Origin: Panax quinquefolius
Lineage: Eukaryota; Streptophyta; Magnoliopsida; Apiales; Araliaceae
Reading direction: 5' to 3'
DNA length: 64,000 bases
Assembly (NCBI GenBank): GCA_020205615.1
Contig: CM035163.1
Location: 48,267,652-48,331,651, forward strand
Shown in pieces: positions 45,006 through 55,530 of this stretch. The position numbers and the translations under genes were made by a program. The first letter of the stretch is position 1; each line of letters starts with the position of its first letter. Below the pieces are notes generated by a model, which worked only from the letters and a program-made list of their open reading frames with translations, was not told where the DNA came from and ran no database searches.

Positions 45006-45256
45006 TGAGATTGCGGTATACAAACAAGTAGTCCAATCTCAGATGTAACCCTAAGCAACGTCTTCTTTCAGCTCAAACCGGCGATAACCCTGGTGAGGAG
45101 CCAAACGTCATCTTACTGCCTCAACGTTCTCTCTCACAAGATGATATCGCAGCATACCAATAAGTAGTCCAATCTCAGATGTAACCCTGAGCAACGTCTG
45201 CTTTCAACTCAAACCGGCGATAACCCCGGCAAAGAGTCAAACTTCATCTTGCCCCC
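45006..45256 (+). repeat. Direct duplication in LTR C
   Basis: Two ~115-bp units share AGTAGTCCAATCTCAGATGT, AACCCTNAGCAACGTCT and CTCAAACCGGCGATAACCC. Confidence 0.85.
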
Positions 45257-45644
45257 TTCAACACCTGCGTGTCGTCTCAACACTTCATACATACATACAT
45301 CCAACAATGTCCCACAAGAACTGAGGAGTTATAATCCCGAGTGACTATTACGCATGACAGTACCTTGGATAGAATTTGAAGCTTGAAGACCATGGGAATA
45401 GACCCCTCTTCCTGACTTCGTACAACCTCTAATCCATGTCATTGTGTAACTCTCGACACAAACGGTCCGAAGAAGGTCATATATACCTCGTTCGGATGCT
45501 CGGATTGAAGTTCTGCAAGCTCGAGCGGACATTACAGTGCACGAGTGAACGAACTTCAAGATGATGGGACCCGCGAGGCCCAGATGCACCACAACCAGCC
45601 GCAGGTATAACCGCGACTGCCACAGGTGTACCTACGGCCATTAG

Positions 45645-45658
45645 TCTATAAATATAGA
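45645..45658 (+). promoter_or_regulatory. TATA box of LTR C
   Basis: TCTATAAATATAGA is preserved in the reversed C LTR piece as CTCTATATTTATAGAG (about 63130). Confidence 0.65.
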
Positions 45659-45973
45659 CCTTGGGGTAAGCCATTTGAGAAGAGGAAGGAGAGAGAAAAG
45701 GCGAGAAAGCCCTGTCCAATTTACTCTATATACACCCATATTGAGTGTTTCCTCAATTTAAACACCTGTTAGCTCACATATAGCTACACTTTTATCCAGT
45801 GGGAGCTGAGTGTTTATCCACATAGAGTCATAGAAGTCTACTTTGGCAGCCCACTGTAAGCCTTCTTACATTCTATAAAGCCTTCTTTCCATATTAGCAC
45901 ACACTGTTATACACATTGAGAGTCGTGTAGTGTGTGTTTGCCCGGACTTCGATCCATGGTTTTCATTTTTGTC

Positions 45974-46168
45974 TATATATATATATATATATTTATATAT
46001 GTGTATATATTTTATATATGGACTAACATTATCGAGTTATGCCTCGATTGAGCCTAGACTTATGTCTGGAGCGTTTATTTGCTTTTATATATATATATAC
46101 ATATATATATAACTGTTATTAGACATATCTGATGAGCCTGGATTTTATGTTCGAAGTATTTACCTGCT

Positions 46169-46199
<31 letters not shown>

Positions 46200-46362
46200 T
46201 TACATTACTGTCAGACCTGGAGTTTACTTCGTGGCTTTTTATAGCTTTATTTACGTTTAAATCTGCACTGGAGTTTACTTATGGCGCGTTGATCGCTTCT
46301 GACTTTTTTATTTATATTTTGTCCCTCCTGAAGTTTACTTGCATTGTGGTGGTTGATCATGT

Positions 46363-46417
<55 letters not shown>

Positions 46418-46510
46418 GCTTTTATATATTTACATTTCCGATCCCTCATGGACTTGCTTTATGGTGGTTGATCAAGTCTGTATATATATATTTACAACTT
46501 TTATATATAT
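45974..46510 (+). repeat. TA microsatellites and TTTACTT minisatellite in LTR C
   Basis: TA runs lie at about 45975-45992, 46086-46112, 46170-46199 and 46363-46412. Between them, degenerate units of CTGGAGTTTACTTNGTGGC with GTTGATC and TTTATTTACATTT recur about every 60-90 bp. Confidence 0.85.
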
Positions 46511-46844
46511 AACTGCTTACTACTTTCCATACAAATTGCAGTATCATGTGAGCCTAGGAATCATGTGATCACAGATTAAGTCTACCGAATCTAGATTCGG
46601 TTCCCATGATGGACATTTTTCAGCTGTGAGCAGCTTGTACATTATTTACAGTGTCTGAATTTTCTTGGATGGCTGTCATGCCCATGAGGAGTTCTAAGAC
46701 CTCTGCTTTGATATTATTTTCTCGAAGATGCTTCGCATCTCAAAAATAAAAGCAAACAAGCCGAACATTTAATAATAAAATGGAAGTATCAAAGGCCTCA
46801 ATTACTATTGAGCAAAGGGTTTGAAAAACCTCTTTTTAAAAAAT

Positions 46845-47317
46845 TTCATTGTTATATCATGTTTAAAACTGAATTTTTATTAATTCAAACCCTATGTATA
46901 TAGGTGCGAACGAGGTACATCACTACTTCCAAATAATTGCACATTGATCCATACACACACACACACACATATATATTCATATAACAGTTTCTTTGAAAAG
47001 TGGCAGTCACCGTGGTAACACGGATGTCGGGGGACGCCTAACACCTTCCCTCCACATAATCAAGCCCTCGAACCTAAATGAATCTCGGTTTCACAGACCC
47101 ATTTAGTAGTGTCACATCACTGGGTCAATGTGCATACCTTTTCGGTTGCATTGGTACAACCAGTTAAATACACCAACTGGCGACTCTTAAAGTCAAATCG
47201 TCGACATTATACATGTCGGACCTTTTTCACATGTTTTTTTAAACAAATCTCGCATTAACATGAGAACACCAAAGAACAAGTAATGAAAAGGGACACTAAA
47301 AATTCCGACGTCGACAC
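46845..47317 (+). repeat. Left arm of large inverted repeat
   Basis: This is the end of LTR C (with a CA run at 46951-46973), the primer site and ~140 bp of leader. The whole arm is repeated in reverse complement at 47754-48226. Confidence 0.9.
47178..47188 (+). promoter_or_regulatory. Primer binding site, tRNA-Arg type (C)
   Basis: TGGCGACTCTT lies 2 nt after the LTR end. TGGCGACTC is the primer site of Ogre/Tat elements. The reversed copy is AAGAGTCGCCA at 47883-47893. Confidence 0.8.
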
Positions 47318-47723
47318 TTAATAACTTAAAATCCTTATGCCTTGTTTGGTAAAACCTATTTAAATTAAAGACTTAAAATTCATTAAGCCTTGTTTGGCAA
47401 AACTGAATTAAACTCCTTTAATTTATTTTAATAACTCATTTATAGCCTAGATTATTGCCACACTTTTATTAGCAAATTAAATTAAGAACATTATAATAAT
47501 CCATTTAATCCATATCAACTCTTTAACTTAATTATTAAATTAAATTAGAATATTATCTCATAATAATTAATTTTCTTAACTTATTAATTATTTATTTAAC
47601 AAATAAATAATCAAATCAAATCAAATTAAACAAATATTTATTCTATAATAAATACATCAATTAAATTATTTATATAATTCAATAAATATTTGAAATTACA
47701 ATTTAAAATTTTGGATTGTTACA
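47318..47723 (-). mobile_element. Reversed fragment of B-type LTR start
   Basis: On the minus strand it starts TGTAACAATCCAAAATTTTAAATTG, matching the B LTR beginnings, and runs about 400 bp to the CTTGTTTGGTAAAAC region. It is preceded (47724-47745, reverse) by GTAAGGAGGGAAGGA, the B polypurine tract. Confidence 0.82.
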
Positions 47724-47753
47724 TCCTTCCCTCCTTACAAGAATTATGTCCCT

Positions 47754-48226
47754 GTCAACGTCGGGATTTTTATTTGTCCCTTTTCTGTTCTTGTTCTTTG
47801 GTGTTCTCATGTTATGTGAGATTTGTTTAAAAAAATAAGTGAAAAAGGTCCGACATGTATCATGTCGACGATTTGACTGTAAGAGTCGCCAATTGGTGTT
47901 TTTAACTAGTTGCACCAACGCAACCGAGAAAATGTTTGCACATTGACCTAGTGATGTGACAATGCTAAATGGGTCTGTGAAAACGAGATTCATTTGGGTT
48001 CGGGGGATTAATTATGCAGAGGGGAGGTGTTAGGCACCCCCCCGACATCCGTGTTGCCACGGTGACCACCACTTTTCAAGAAACTGTTATATGAATGTGT
48101 GTGTGTGTGTGTGTGTGGATCAATGTGTAATTTACTTGGAAGTAGTACGAGGCCTCGTTCGCACCTATATACAAAGGGTTTGAATTTATATGAAAAATTC
48201 AGTTTTAAACATGATATAGCAGTGAA
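47754..48226 (-). repeat. Right arm of large inverted repeat
   Basis: Reverse complement of 46845-47317: C leader, primer site and LTR end, with a GT run at about 48094-48117 opposite the CA run. The arms have small differences throughout. Confidence 0.9.
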
Positions 48227-48288
48227 TGTGACGATTTGATTGTTTAATTGTGATTCTGTGTACAGAATCCTTGTAAGGAGGGAAGGAT
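48227..48288 (+). mobile_element. B internal 3' tail and polypurine tract
   Basis: GTGACGATTTGATTGTTTAA to CTTGTAAGGAGGGAAGGA matches 57111-57171, the end of the B internal region. Its presence in front of the left B LTR means this LTR has a polypurine tract upstream as well as a primer site downstream. Confidence 0.85.
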
Positions 48289-48735
48289 GTAACAATATAA
48301 AATTTTAAATTATAATATTACATATTTATTGAGTTATATAAATATTTAATGGATGTATTTATCATCGAATAAATATTTGTTTAATTGATTTGATTTTATT
48401 TGGTTAATTATTTGTTAAATAAATAATTAATGAGTCAAGAAATTATTATTATTATGATATTTCAATTTGATGGTTAATTATTTGTGTTGAGTTGTGTGAT
48501 TAAATGATTTATAACAATCCGAAATTTCAAATTATAATATTACATATTTATTGAGTTATATAAATATTTAATGGATGTATTTATCATCGAATAAATATTT
48601 GTTTAATTGATTTGATTTTATTTGGTTAATTATTTGTTAAATAAATAATTAATGAGTCGAGAAATTATTATTATGATGATATTTCAATTTGATGGTTAAT
48701 TGTTTGTGTTGAGTTGTGTGATTAAATGATTTATT
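48289..48735 (+). repeat. 221-bp tandem duplication at start of B 5' LTR
   Basis: Both copies run AACAAT..AAATT..AAATTATAATATTACATAT to GTGTGATTAAATGATTTAT. Confidence 0.92.
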
Positions 48736-49934
48736 TAATTAATTGTTCTTTGAATTAATTAAATTAAATATGAAAGCTTGATTAAATAAAGTGTGACAAA
48801 TAACTATAGTATAAGGAGTTATTAAAAATAAATTAAAGTAGTGTTAATCTAGTTTTACCCAAATAATGCTTAAGGGTATAAACTCTTTAATTTTTAAATG
48901 GTTTGCCAAACAAGCCTTATGGCTTTTGGGATTTCTAGTTTTTGAAAATCAAATAAAATAAATAATATGAATAAAATAAAATAAATAAAATAAATAATAT
49001 AATATATTTATAATAGATACATTTCTTTTAACTGATGTTAATAATTAGGATTATTAAGGTCATCGGTTTTTTTTTCTTGGTGCTTAAGTGCTACATGACT
49101 TGGTATTTGACAATATTGAGAAGAGAGTTTAGAGAGTTGATAGAACTTGGCAGTGAAACTTAGAGAGAGTTGAGAGGAAACTTGAGGATTTCGTAGCGAT
49201 CATCAGTGTGTTTAGCAAGAATTTCTGTCAAGCAACAAAATGTATGTTCATAACTGTGATAATATATATGTGTATATACATATTTCATAGCAAGAATTTT
49301 CTTATATTCTATAAAATCAATTGTTGAATTATGGACATATATAGTTGATAAATGTGGTCATACATGTTTGTAATGCTGGAGTAATGTTCAAACAAGGAAA
49401 TTGCATGCTAAATTGTTCGACAATAGGAAAAATATGATGTCAGTGTTTATGTTCTTCATATAGTCTGAGTAAGTATCAATTTTATTGGCCAATTCGTATG
49501 TGAAATTATAAATTGAAGTTTATATGTGTTAGTTCATTGAGATACGAACATAATGTAATTTGAATAAGATGATTTGAGCATGTAATGAAATCACAGTGTT
49601 AATTTTTGGATGAATATCAAAAATATTGAGTTATATATGAAAAACATGAAATTTGAGAAATTACAGTAGTATAATTGTTGTTAAGTTGTTCTATATTGAT
49701 ATATAAGTGAGGAAACAAGTTGTAATGGTGTTGTACCATTTGTATGTGTTAATTTCACTATTTGATGAGTGAAATTCGTGTTGGTTGGCTTATGAAAAGT
49801 GTCGTGGCTCTGTTCTACATATCAGGGATCGCAGGGTGTTACTGCCAAGGTATGCCATAAATTGTCAGTGGTAGCATCATGTCATGATATGTTAGCATAT
49901 CTAATAGGTATTGTGGTTCTAAAATTATGTGTAG

Positions 49935-49970
49935 GTGATCGTGAGTTTAATTTTATAGCTTACGCTCAAG
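49935..49970 (+). other. Candidate 36-nt micro-exon in B 5' LTR
   Basis: It is preceded by TATGTGTAG and followed by GCAAGT, a GC-type donor after CTCAAG. The frame is GDREFNFIAYAQ. The 3' LTR copy (58925-58960) has the canonical GTAAGT donor and the third copy is 61040-61075 (GC). Confidence 0.4.
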
Positions 49971-51002
49971 GCAAGTTTTCTAACTCTACATTTATGTTGA
50001 GTAAGTTTCTAAACCTTATTTTTTTACATTGTGCAAGTTTATTCTTATGGTTGAGCAAGTTCTTGTATCTAGTTTATTTATGATTTCTAAATTTAGAATT
50101 TTTTTTGATATTGAACAAGTTATTCTTGTCTTTAACTTGTTATCTAGCATGCAAATTTACATACTCTAGTATACTCATGTTGAACAAGTTATATCGTTTA
50201 AAGTACTATTTTTGGTGCATGCTTAGTACTCACTTCCAAACAACCTTGGCTTATCATTGTTCAAGCAAGGCATATTATAATTATTCAATGTTTATGCTGT
50301 TAGCAAATTTACATACTCTAATATACTCATGTTGAACAAGTTATATTGTTTAAAGTACTATTCGTGGTGTATACTTAGTACTCAGTTCCAAACAACCTTG
50401 GCTTATCATTGTTCAAGCAAGGCATATTATAATTATTCAATGTTTATGTTATTAGTTTATTCCTAAAGCATGATCTTAATTTTCAATGTCGATTTAGTTA
50501 TGATTATTCCATAGCATAATGTTGTCAATATTGTATTCAACTAATCCTTAGTTGATGACCGTTGAATTCTAAATTACCCTTGAAATGTATCCAAACCAAA
50601 CATACTTTGGTGCGGACTTGTACTCTAAATACTGAGATGAACAACCCTATTATTATTATTAGGGGATAACTTATGTGTAGCGTTAAATGTTTGTGCACAA
50701 TACATGGTACGAAGGGCTGATCCCCCTAAATACGAGGAGTCCTTATAGTCTTATGACTGTTAAAGTTGGAGTTGAAAGATTACTCACAACTGTGGACATA
50801 GTTCATGGTCTTATGACCCTTAGTTAGATATATTCCATATTTTGGATTCCAGTTTTTGATTGTCATCGTTAGAGTACTATTCAATTTTGATGAGCCTTTT
50901 GTTGGCAATTATTATTATTATTATTATTCTCTTGTTGATTCATTGTTATATCCAGTGAGCAATTGTTTTGCTCACTCTTGCATATTTATAAACTCATTGC
51001 AG

Positions 51003-51064
51003 CTAAAGTGGAGAAGGTAGATGAACCTTCAACTAGCAAAGTAAATGGAAAATTGTACAAGTGA
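51003..51064 (+). other. Candidate terminal mini-exon in B 5' LTR
   Basis: ATTGCAG then 62 nt to TGA: AKVEKVDEPSTSKVNGKLYK. Identical copies at 59829-59890 and 62105-62166 read SKGKGKLYK at the end. Confidence 0.5.
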
Positions 51065-51321
51065 TGCTGATTTGTACTTTTATTTATTATGATGATCTTA
51101 GACTTTATTTTAATGATGTTATGTAATAATTTATTTCAGCATTTGAATGACGTTTAAAGGTTAGATAACCTGGGATGTTTTGAGTTTAATTATGTAACCC
51201 TATTTAAAGGGAGGATTTTATGGTTTAAATATTATTTTATTTGGGTAGATAGTATGAATGTTTGAATAGTGAGCACCAATCTTGTGGGAATGAAGTACCT
51301 AGATTTGGGGGTGTCACAGGT

Positions 51322-51333
51322 TGGTATCAAAGC
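51322..51333 (+). promoter_or_regulatory. Primer binding site, tRNA-iMet type (B)
   Basis: TGGTATCAAAGC lies 3 nt after the LTR end. Confidence 0.9.
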
Positions 51334-51527
51334 ATTAGGTTATGAACCTTAGGTGGGGAAAAGCCTTAGGAAGTAACCTTTGAAAAGATAGTGATGATAA
51401 ACTCTTATCGAGTTTTAGGAAAGAGAAAGTACTAAAACACTTATGTGCTTACGTGATTATGATATATGTGCTCGTGAGTGTAGAGTAGTAATGATTAGTA
51501 ATTAAAACTTAAAATTTGGTTGAGAGG

Positions 51528-52262
51528 ATGGCTAATGTAAGAGGATCCAGTCAGGCTAGAGAGGAGGAGCCTCGAGATATTCAGGTGATTTGGGAACAAC
51601 TACTACCATGGGAAACAGTTTCGTTGGTCATAGTAGTTGAGCAGGAGAGAGTACCTGATGAGGAGGATGAGATAGAGATGGACGAGGAGGATCCCGTGGA
51701 GCTGCCATAGTCGGGGGATGAGGAGGAAGAGGAGGATGATCTTCCACTTAGTTCGATAGCTGCCCATATGTATGACGAGGTGTATGACCGCAATGTGGAA
51801 CTTCAAGACACCGTCGAGGAGTTACAGGAGATAGTAGCTGAACAACAAACCTCGATGGCACAGATAGACGATGAGATCCAGGATCGAGAAGAACGACTGA
51901 ACAACGTTTAAGAGAAACTGGTCCACACTAAAGGAGAGAATGAGCGAATGATGGAGAAGATTGCAGAACTGGAGAATAAGCTGAAAGAAGAATCTATAAA
52001 AAGGGCAAGAGCTGAAGATGCGTACAATGAAGCTTATCAACGAGCTGGAATGACAGAGAGAGACGCGCAAGCAAAGAGGAGGAAGATGGAAGAGATGAAT
52101 AACGTATTCAACATCGTGATTAATCGAGCTCAAGATCGAGTCATGGGTTATCTGATTCAGTTCGAGATGCTACCATCATACGTATTGGATCGCCGAACAA
52201 TGTTCCGAATAATGGAGGAAGAGTGTCATAAGGCTATGCAGTATCTTAGTAGAACATTGTAG
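51528..52262 (+). pseudogene. ORF0: acidic coiled-coil protein (B), two stops
   Basis: The frame starts MANVRGSSQAREEEPRDIQV. An acidic stretch (PDEEDEIEMDEEDPVELP) is followed by a TAG at 51708, then GDEEEEEDDLPL, a heptad-rich segment (NVELQDTVEELQEIVAEQQ), a second stop at 51909, and MEKIAELENKLKEESIKRAR, AKRRKMEEMNNVFN and a C-terminal helix ending MQYLSRTL. Apart from the two nonsense changes the frame is open for ~244 codons. The layout and motifs match ORF0 of A1 and D. The gag ATG lies 299 bp further on. Function unknown. Confidence 0.7.
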
Positions 52263-52560
52263 AAAATGTAATTGATAGGTTGTTTGATAATTAATAAACG
52301 AAATGTAAATCTCGGGTATGATATAACCAATGGGATAGATGATGATGATGTTATCCTGCAACTGTTATAGTTCAAGATAGAAATGTAAATAGCAGTGATG
52401 CTATTGTTTTGGTGTTTTCTTTAAAAGATGATGAATGAATAAAAGTTATTGTTTTATTCAAAGTGTTAAGTGTGGTGTGACAAACTTTTATGATGTGCAA
52501 CTTAAGTATATAATACTTAAAAGATTGAATAGAATCTGATGAGTGTATTTTTAACAGAAA

Positions 52561-53655
52561 ATGGCTTAAAGACGTCAACCACCACGACAGAGAACCACTG
52601 AGGAAAACAATAATAATAATGTGGAAGGAAACCCGGTTCGGTAGCTAGTGACGTTACTGAAGGGTGCTTTGCATAATCAACCTCAAAATCAAGGTACAAC
52701 GTTTAAGGACTTTAAGGCGGTTGGACCACCAGAATTCCGAGGGTCCATGAATCCAATTGAGGCTCAGACTTGGATTATGGAGATCGAGAAGGTTTTTGAT
52801 GTTGCTAGGGTAGAAGATAATCAGAAGACTACTTTTGTAACTTTCATGTTGAAAGCAGAGGCTAGTTATTGGTGGCAGGCCAATAAAACTCGAGAAGGAC
52901 CAGGAGTGATGGCCTGGGATAGGTTTAAGGAGCTATTCTTCGAGACCTATTTCCCAGAGAGTTCGAAGAGTCAGCTAGAGGTGCAGTTTTTGGAGCTAAA
53001 GCAAGGATCAATGTCGGTGTCTGAGTATGCCGCAAAATTCAACGAGTTGGTGAGGTTTGTGCCATATCAAGTCAGCATAGACGAGCGCAAGGTGAAGAGG
53101 TTTGAGCAGGGACTGAAACCCTAGTTGTACAATAGGGTCTCCCTGTTCCAATTGAAGACGTTTGCAGCAGTGATGGAGAAGACGATTCTCGCTGAAAGTG
53201 GAGGTGAGGCAGTAACAAAACATAATCAAAAGCAGAGGAAGAAGAAAGCTGAAGGTGAAGCTAAGAGTGGTGGTAGTAACGGTGGAAATGGTAACAATTA
53301 TAAAAGGAAGTGGAATGCGAATGGGGAAGCTGGAAATCAGCAAAGAAACCAGTAAAATAAGAAGTTCAAAGCATGCGCTACATGTGGAAAGTTTCACAAG
53401 GGTGTGTGCTTGATGGGGAAATGGGTATGCTTCAATTGTGGCCAGGAGGGTCACATCGCCCCAAATTGCACTCAAACTAAGAAGAATGTGTGCTTCACAT
53501 GCGGATCCAAGGATCACTTTGCTCGTGAATGCCCTAAGAAGAGATCTGGTGAGTCAATTGGGAGCAAAGGAAATGCTAGTGGAGGAGCATTGGCTATTGC
53601 TGGACCCACATCAATAAACAAGCCCACAGCCAGAACCTTCAACATGACGGTTTAG
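52561..53655 (+). pseudogene. Gag: capsid and zinc knuckles (B)
   Basis: ATG at 52561, with stops at codon 3 and at 52642. Capsid: VGPPEFRGSMNPIEAQTWI, TTFVTFMLKAEASYWWQA, ELFFETYFPESSKSQLEVQF, MSVSEYAAKFNELVRFVP, ending at a stop at 53122. Then a Lys/Gly/Asn-rich linker, a stop at 53353, CATCGKFHKGVC, and two good CCHC knuckles: CFNCGQEGHIAPNC and CFTCGSKDHFAREC. Final stop at 53653. This is Ty3-type Gag, which packages element RNA in cytoplasmic particles. All five stops are nonsense changes within one frame; few indels. Confidence 0.9.
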
Positions 53656-53661
53656 GACGCA

Positions 53662-54642
53662 GTGCAATCAAAAGATGTCGTGTCAGGTATTATCCCAATC
53701 AATGATATAGATGCATATGTATTATTTGATTCGGGTGCTACTTGTTCGTTTATATCTGATGATTTTGCTAAAAAGTTAGAAATACCTTGTGATGAGTTGA
53801 AATTCCCTTTAAACATAAAAATTGCAAATAAGGAAGTGATTCCTGTTAGGTTCGTGTACAAGATCTGTAGGGTGAACATTAAGGGGAATGTTATGAAAGT
53901 AGATTTAATCCCGATAAAACTAGGAGAGTTTGATGTTATTTTGGGAATGGATTGGCTATTCAATTATGGAGCGGTAATTGATTGCCAAAAGAAGTGTGTA
54001 AACCTTATAACTCCGTCAAAGGTAGTTTTTCATGGTAGCAAATCGCCTAGACAAATGAAATGTCTGACGATGATGCAAGCCAAAAAGTTATTGAGTCAGG
54101 GCTGTGTAGGGTATTTAGCTTACATAGTCGATACTCAAAAGGAGAAGGGTGTGAAATTAGAGGAAATATCGGTGGTTAGGGAGTTCGTGGATGTGTTTTT
54201 AGAGGATTTTCCAGGACTTCCGCTTGACCGAGAAATCGAGTTCGTGATCAACTTAGCGCCAGGAACCGCTCCGATATCGAAGGCCCCGTACAGAATGGCC
54301 CCTGTGGAAATGAAGGAACTGATGGTGCAACTGCAAGAGCTGTTAGACAAGAAATATATTCAACCGAATATGTCACCGTGGGGAGCCCCGGTATTGTTTA
54401 TGAAGAAGAAGGATGGGTCAATGCGTCTTTGCATTGATTATAGGGAATTGAACAAAGTCACTATTAAAAACAAATACCCGTTACCAAGAATAGATGACTT
54501 GTTTGATCAGTTGAAGGGTGCTAGATATTTCTCGAAAATAGATTTGAGAAGTGGGTATCATCAATTGAAAGTAAGGAAGGAGGATGTACCGAAGACGGCA
54601 TTCCGAAATCGGTATGGACATTACAAATTTTTAGTGATGTAA
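53662..54642 (+). pseudogene. Protease and N-terminal reverse transcriptase (B)
   Basis: An open 326-codon stretch. Protease: [18 protein letters not shown] (DSGA active site) and [19 protein letters not shown]. Linker: [94 protein letters not shown] and [17 protein letters not shown] at 54640 replaces the codon before [10 protein letters not shown]. It is in frame with gag, so B was a single gag-pol ORF. Confidence 0.9.
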
Positions 54643-55530
54643 TTTGGTTTGACAAATGCCCCTGCAGCGTTCATTGATTTGAGGAACAGGGTGTTTAAAC
54701 CATTTTTGGACAAATTTGTGGTGATGTTCATCGATGATATTTTGGTGTACTCTAAAACTCAAGAGGAACACGTGGAACACTTACGTCTGACGTTGGAGAC
54801 GTTAAGAAAGGAAAAAGTTATCTGAAATTCTCTAAATGTGAATTTTGGCTGGAACGTGTACAATTTCTTGGGCATGTAATCGATAAAGATGGGATTTCTG
54901 TGGATCCATCAAAAGTCAAAGCTGTGATAAATTGGGAACAACCAAGGACTCCATCAGAAGTAAGAAGTTTCTTGGGGTTGGTAGGATATTATAGACGATT
55001 TATTCAAAATTTTTCCAAGATTGCTACTCCGTTGACAAATTTGACAAGGAAGTCTGTAAAATTTGTTTGGACAGAGAAATGTGAAGAAAGTTTTCAAGAA
55101 TTAAAGAAGAAACTCAGTGTGGCACCTATGTTGTCATTACTGGATAATACAGGAAATTTTGTGGTGTATAGTGATGCTTCACACAAAGGATTGTGTTGTG
55201 TCCTTATACAGAACGACAAGGTAATTGTGTATGCATCAAGGCAACTGAAAGACTACGAAAAAGGGTATCCGACTCATGATTTAGAGTTCACAGCGGTTGT
55301 GTTCACACTGAAGATATAGAGACACTATCTCTACGGAGAAAAATGTGAGATCTACACAGACCATAAAAGTCTGAAATATATTTTCACATAGAAAGACCTG
55401 AACATGCGTCAAAGGAGATGGATGGAATTGATAAAGGATTACGATTGCGAGATCTTTTATCATCCGGGCAAAGCTAATGTGGTTGCAGATGCCTTAAGTA
55501 GGAAAGGCAGAGAAAAGTTGATGTTGTTAA
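54643..55530 (+). pseudogene. Reverse transcriptase C-terminus and RNase H (B)
   Basis: [15 protein letters not shown], then [20 protein letters not shown] (catalytic IDD intact). A 1-base deletion near 54820 breaks the frame before [19 protein letters not shown], then [20 protein letters not shown]. RNase [37 protein letters not shown] (catalytic Asp), [17 protein letters not shown] (catalytic Glu), a stop at 55317, CEIYTDHKSLKYIFT, a stop at 55388, and [19 protein letters not shown] to [12 protein letters not shown]. Confidence 0.88.

Larger units (their letters stand above)
44663..47175 (+). mobile_element. LTR of Tat-like element C (2.5 kb)
   Basis: It starts TGTAGACA after a polypurine tract and ends ACACCA before a TGGCGACTC primer site. 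So it is preceded by the 3' end of one C element and followed by the 5' start of a C leader. It contains a ~120-bp near-duplication (45006-45125 and 45142-45256), a TATA box at 45645 and several TA microsatellites alternating with CTGGAGTTTACTTCGTGGC minisatellite units (46140-46480). The frames within it are low-complexity. Confidence 0.85.
48289..51318 (+). mobile_element. B 5' LTR (3.0 kb)
   Basis: It starts TGTAACAATATAAAA and ends GGGGGTGTCACA. A ~221-bp block at its start is tandemly duplicated (48291-48511 and 48512-48732); the 3' LTR has one copy. A GC-rich variable segment lies at 49795-49875, a micro-exon candidate at 49935-49970 and a mini-exon at 51003-51064. The frames at 49799-50083 and 50105-50335 recur in the other copies only as LTR sequence and I do not call them genes. 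Confidence 0.92.

Noticed and set aside
45930..46568. Frames rich in Ile/Tyr (IYIYIY) at 45930-46568 and 62476-62861
   Set aside because: These are translations of TA microsatellites in LTR C.
46951..46973. CA run as a telomere-like or regulatory repeat
   Set aside because: A simple dinucleotide run with its reverse-complement partner in the other arm of the inverted repeat; nothing beyond a microsatellite.
49799..50083. 94-codon frame in B LTR, also at 58879 and 60931
   Set aside because: It contains the micro-exon candidate, but the frame start differs in each copy and the rest is not conserved as protein. Recorded only as the 36-nt micro-exon.
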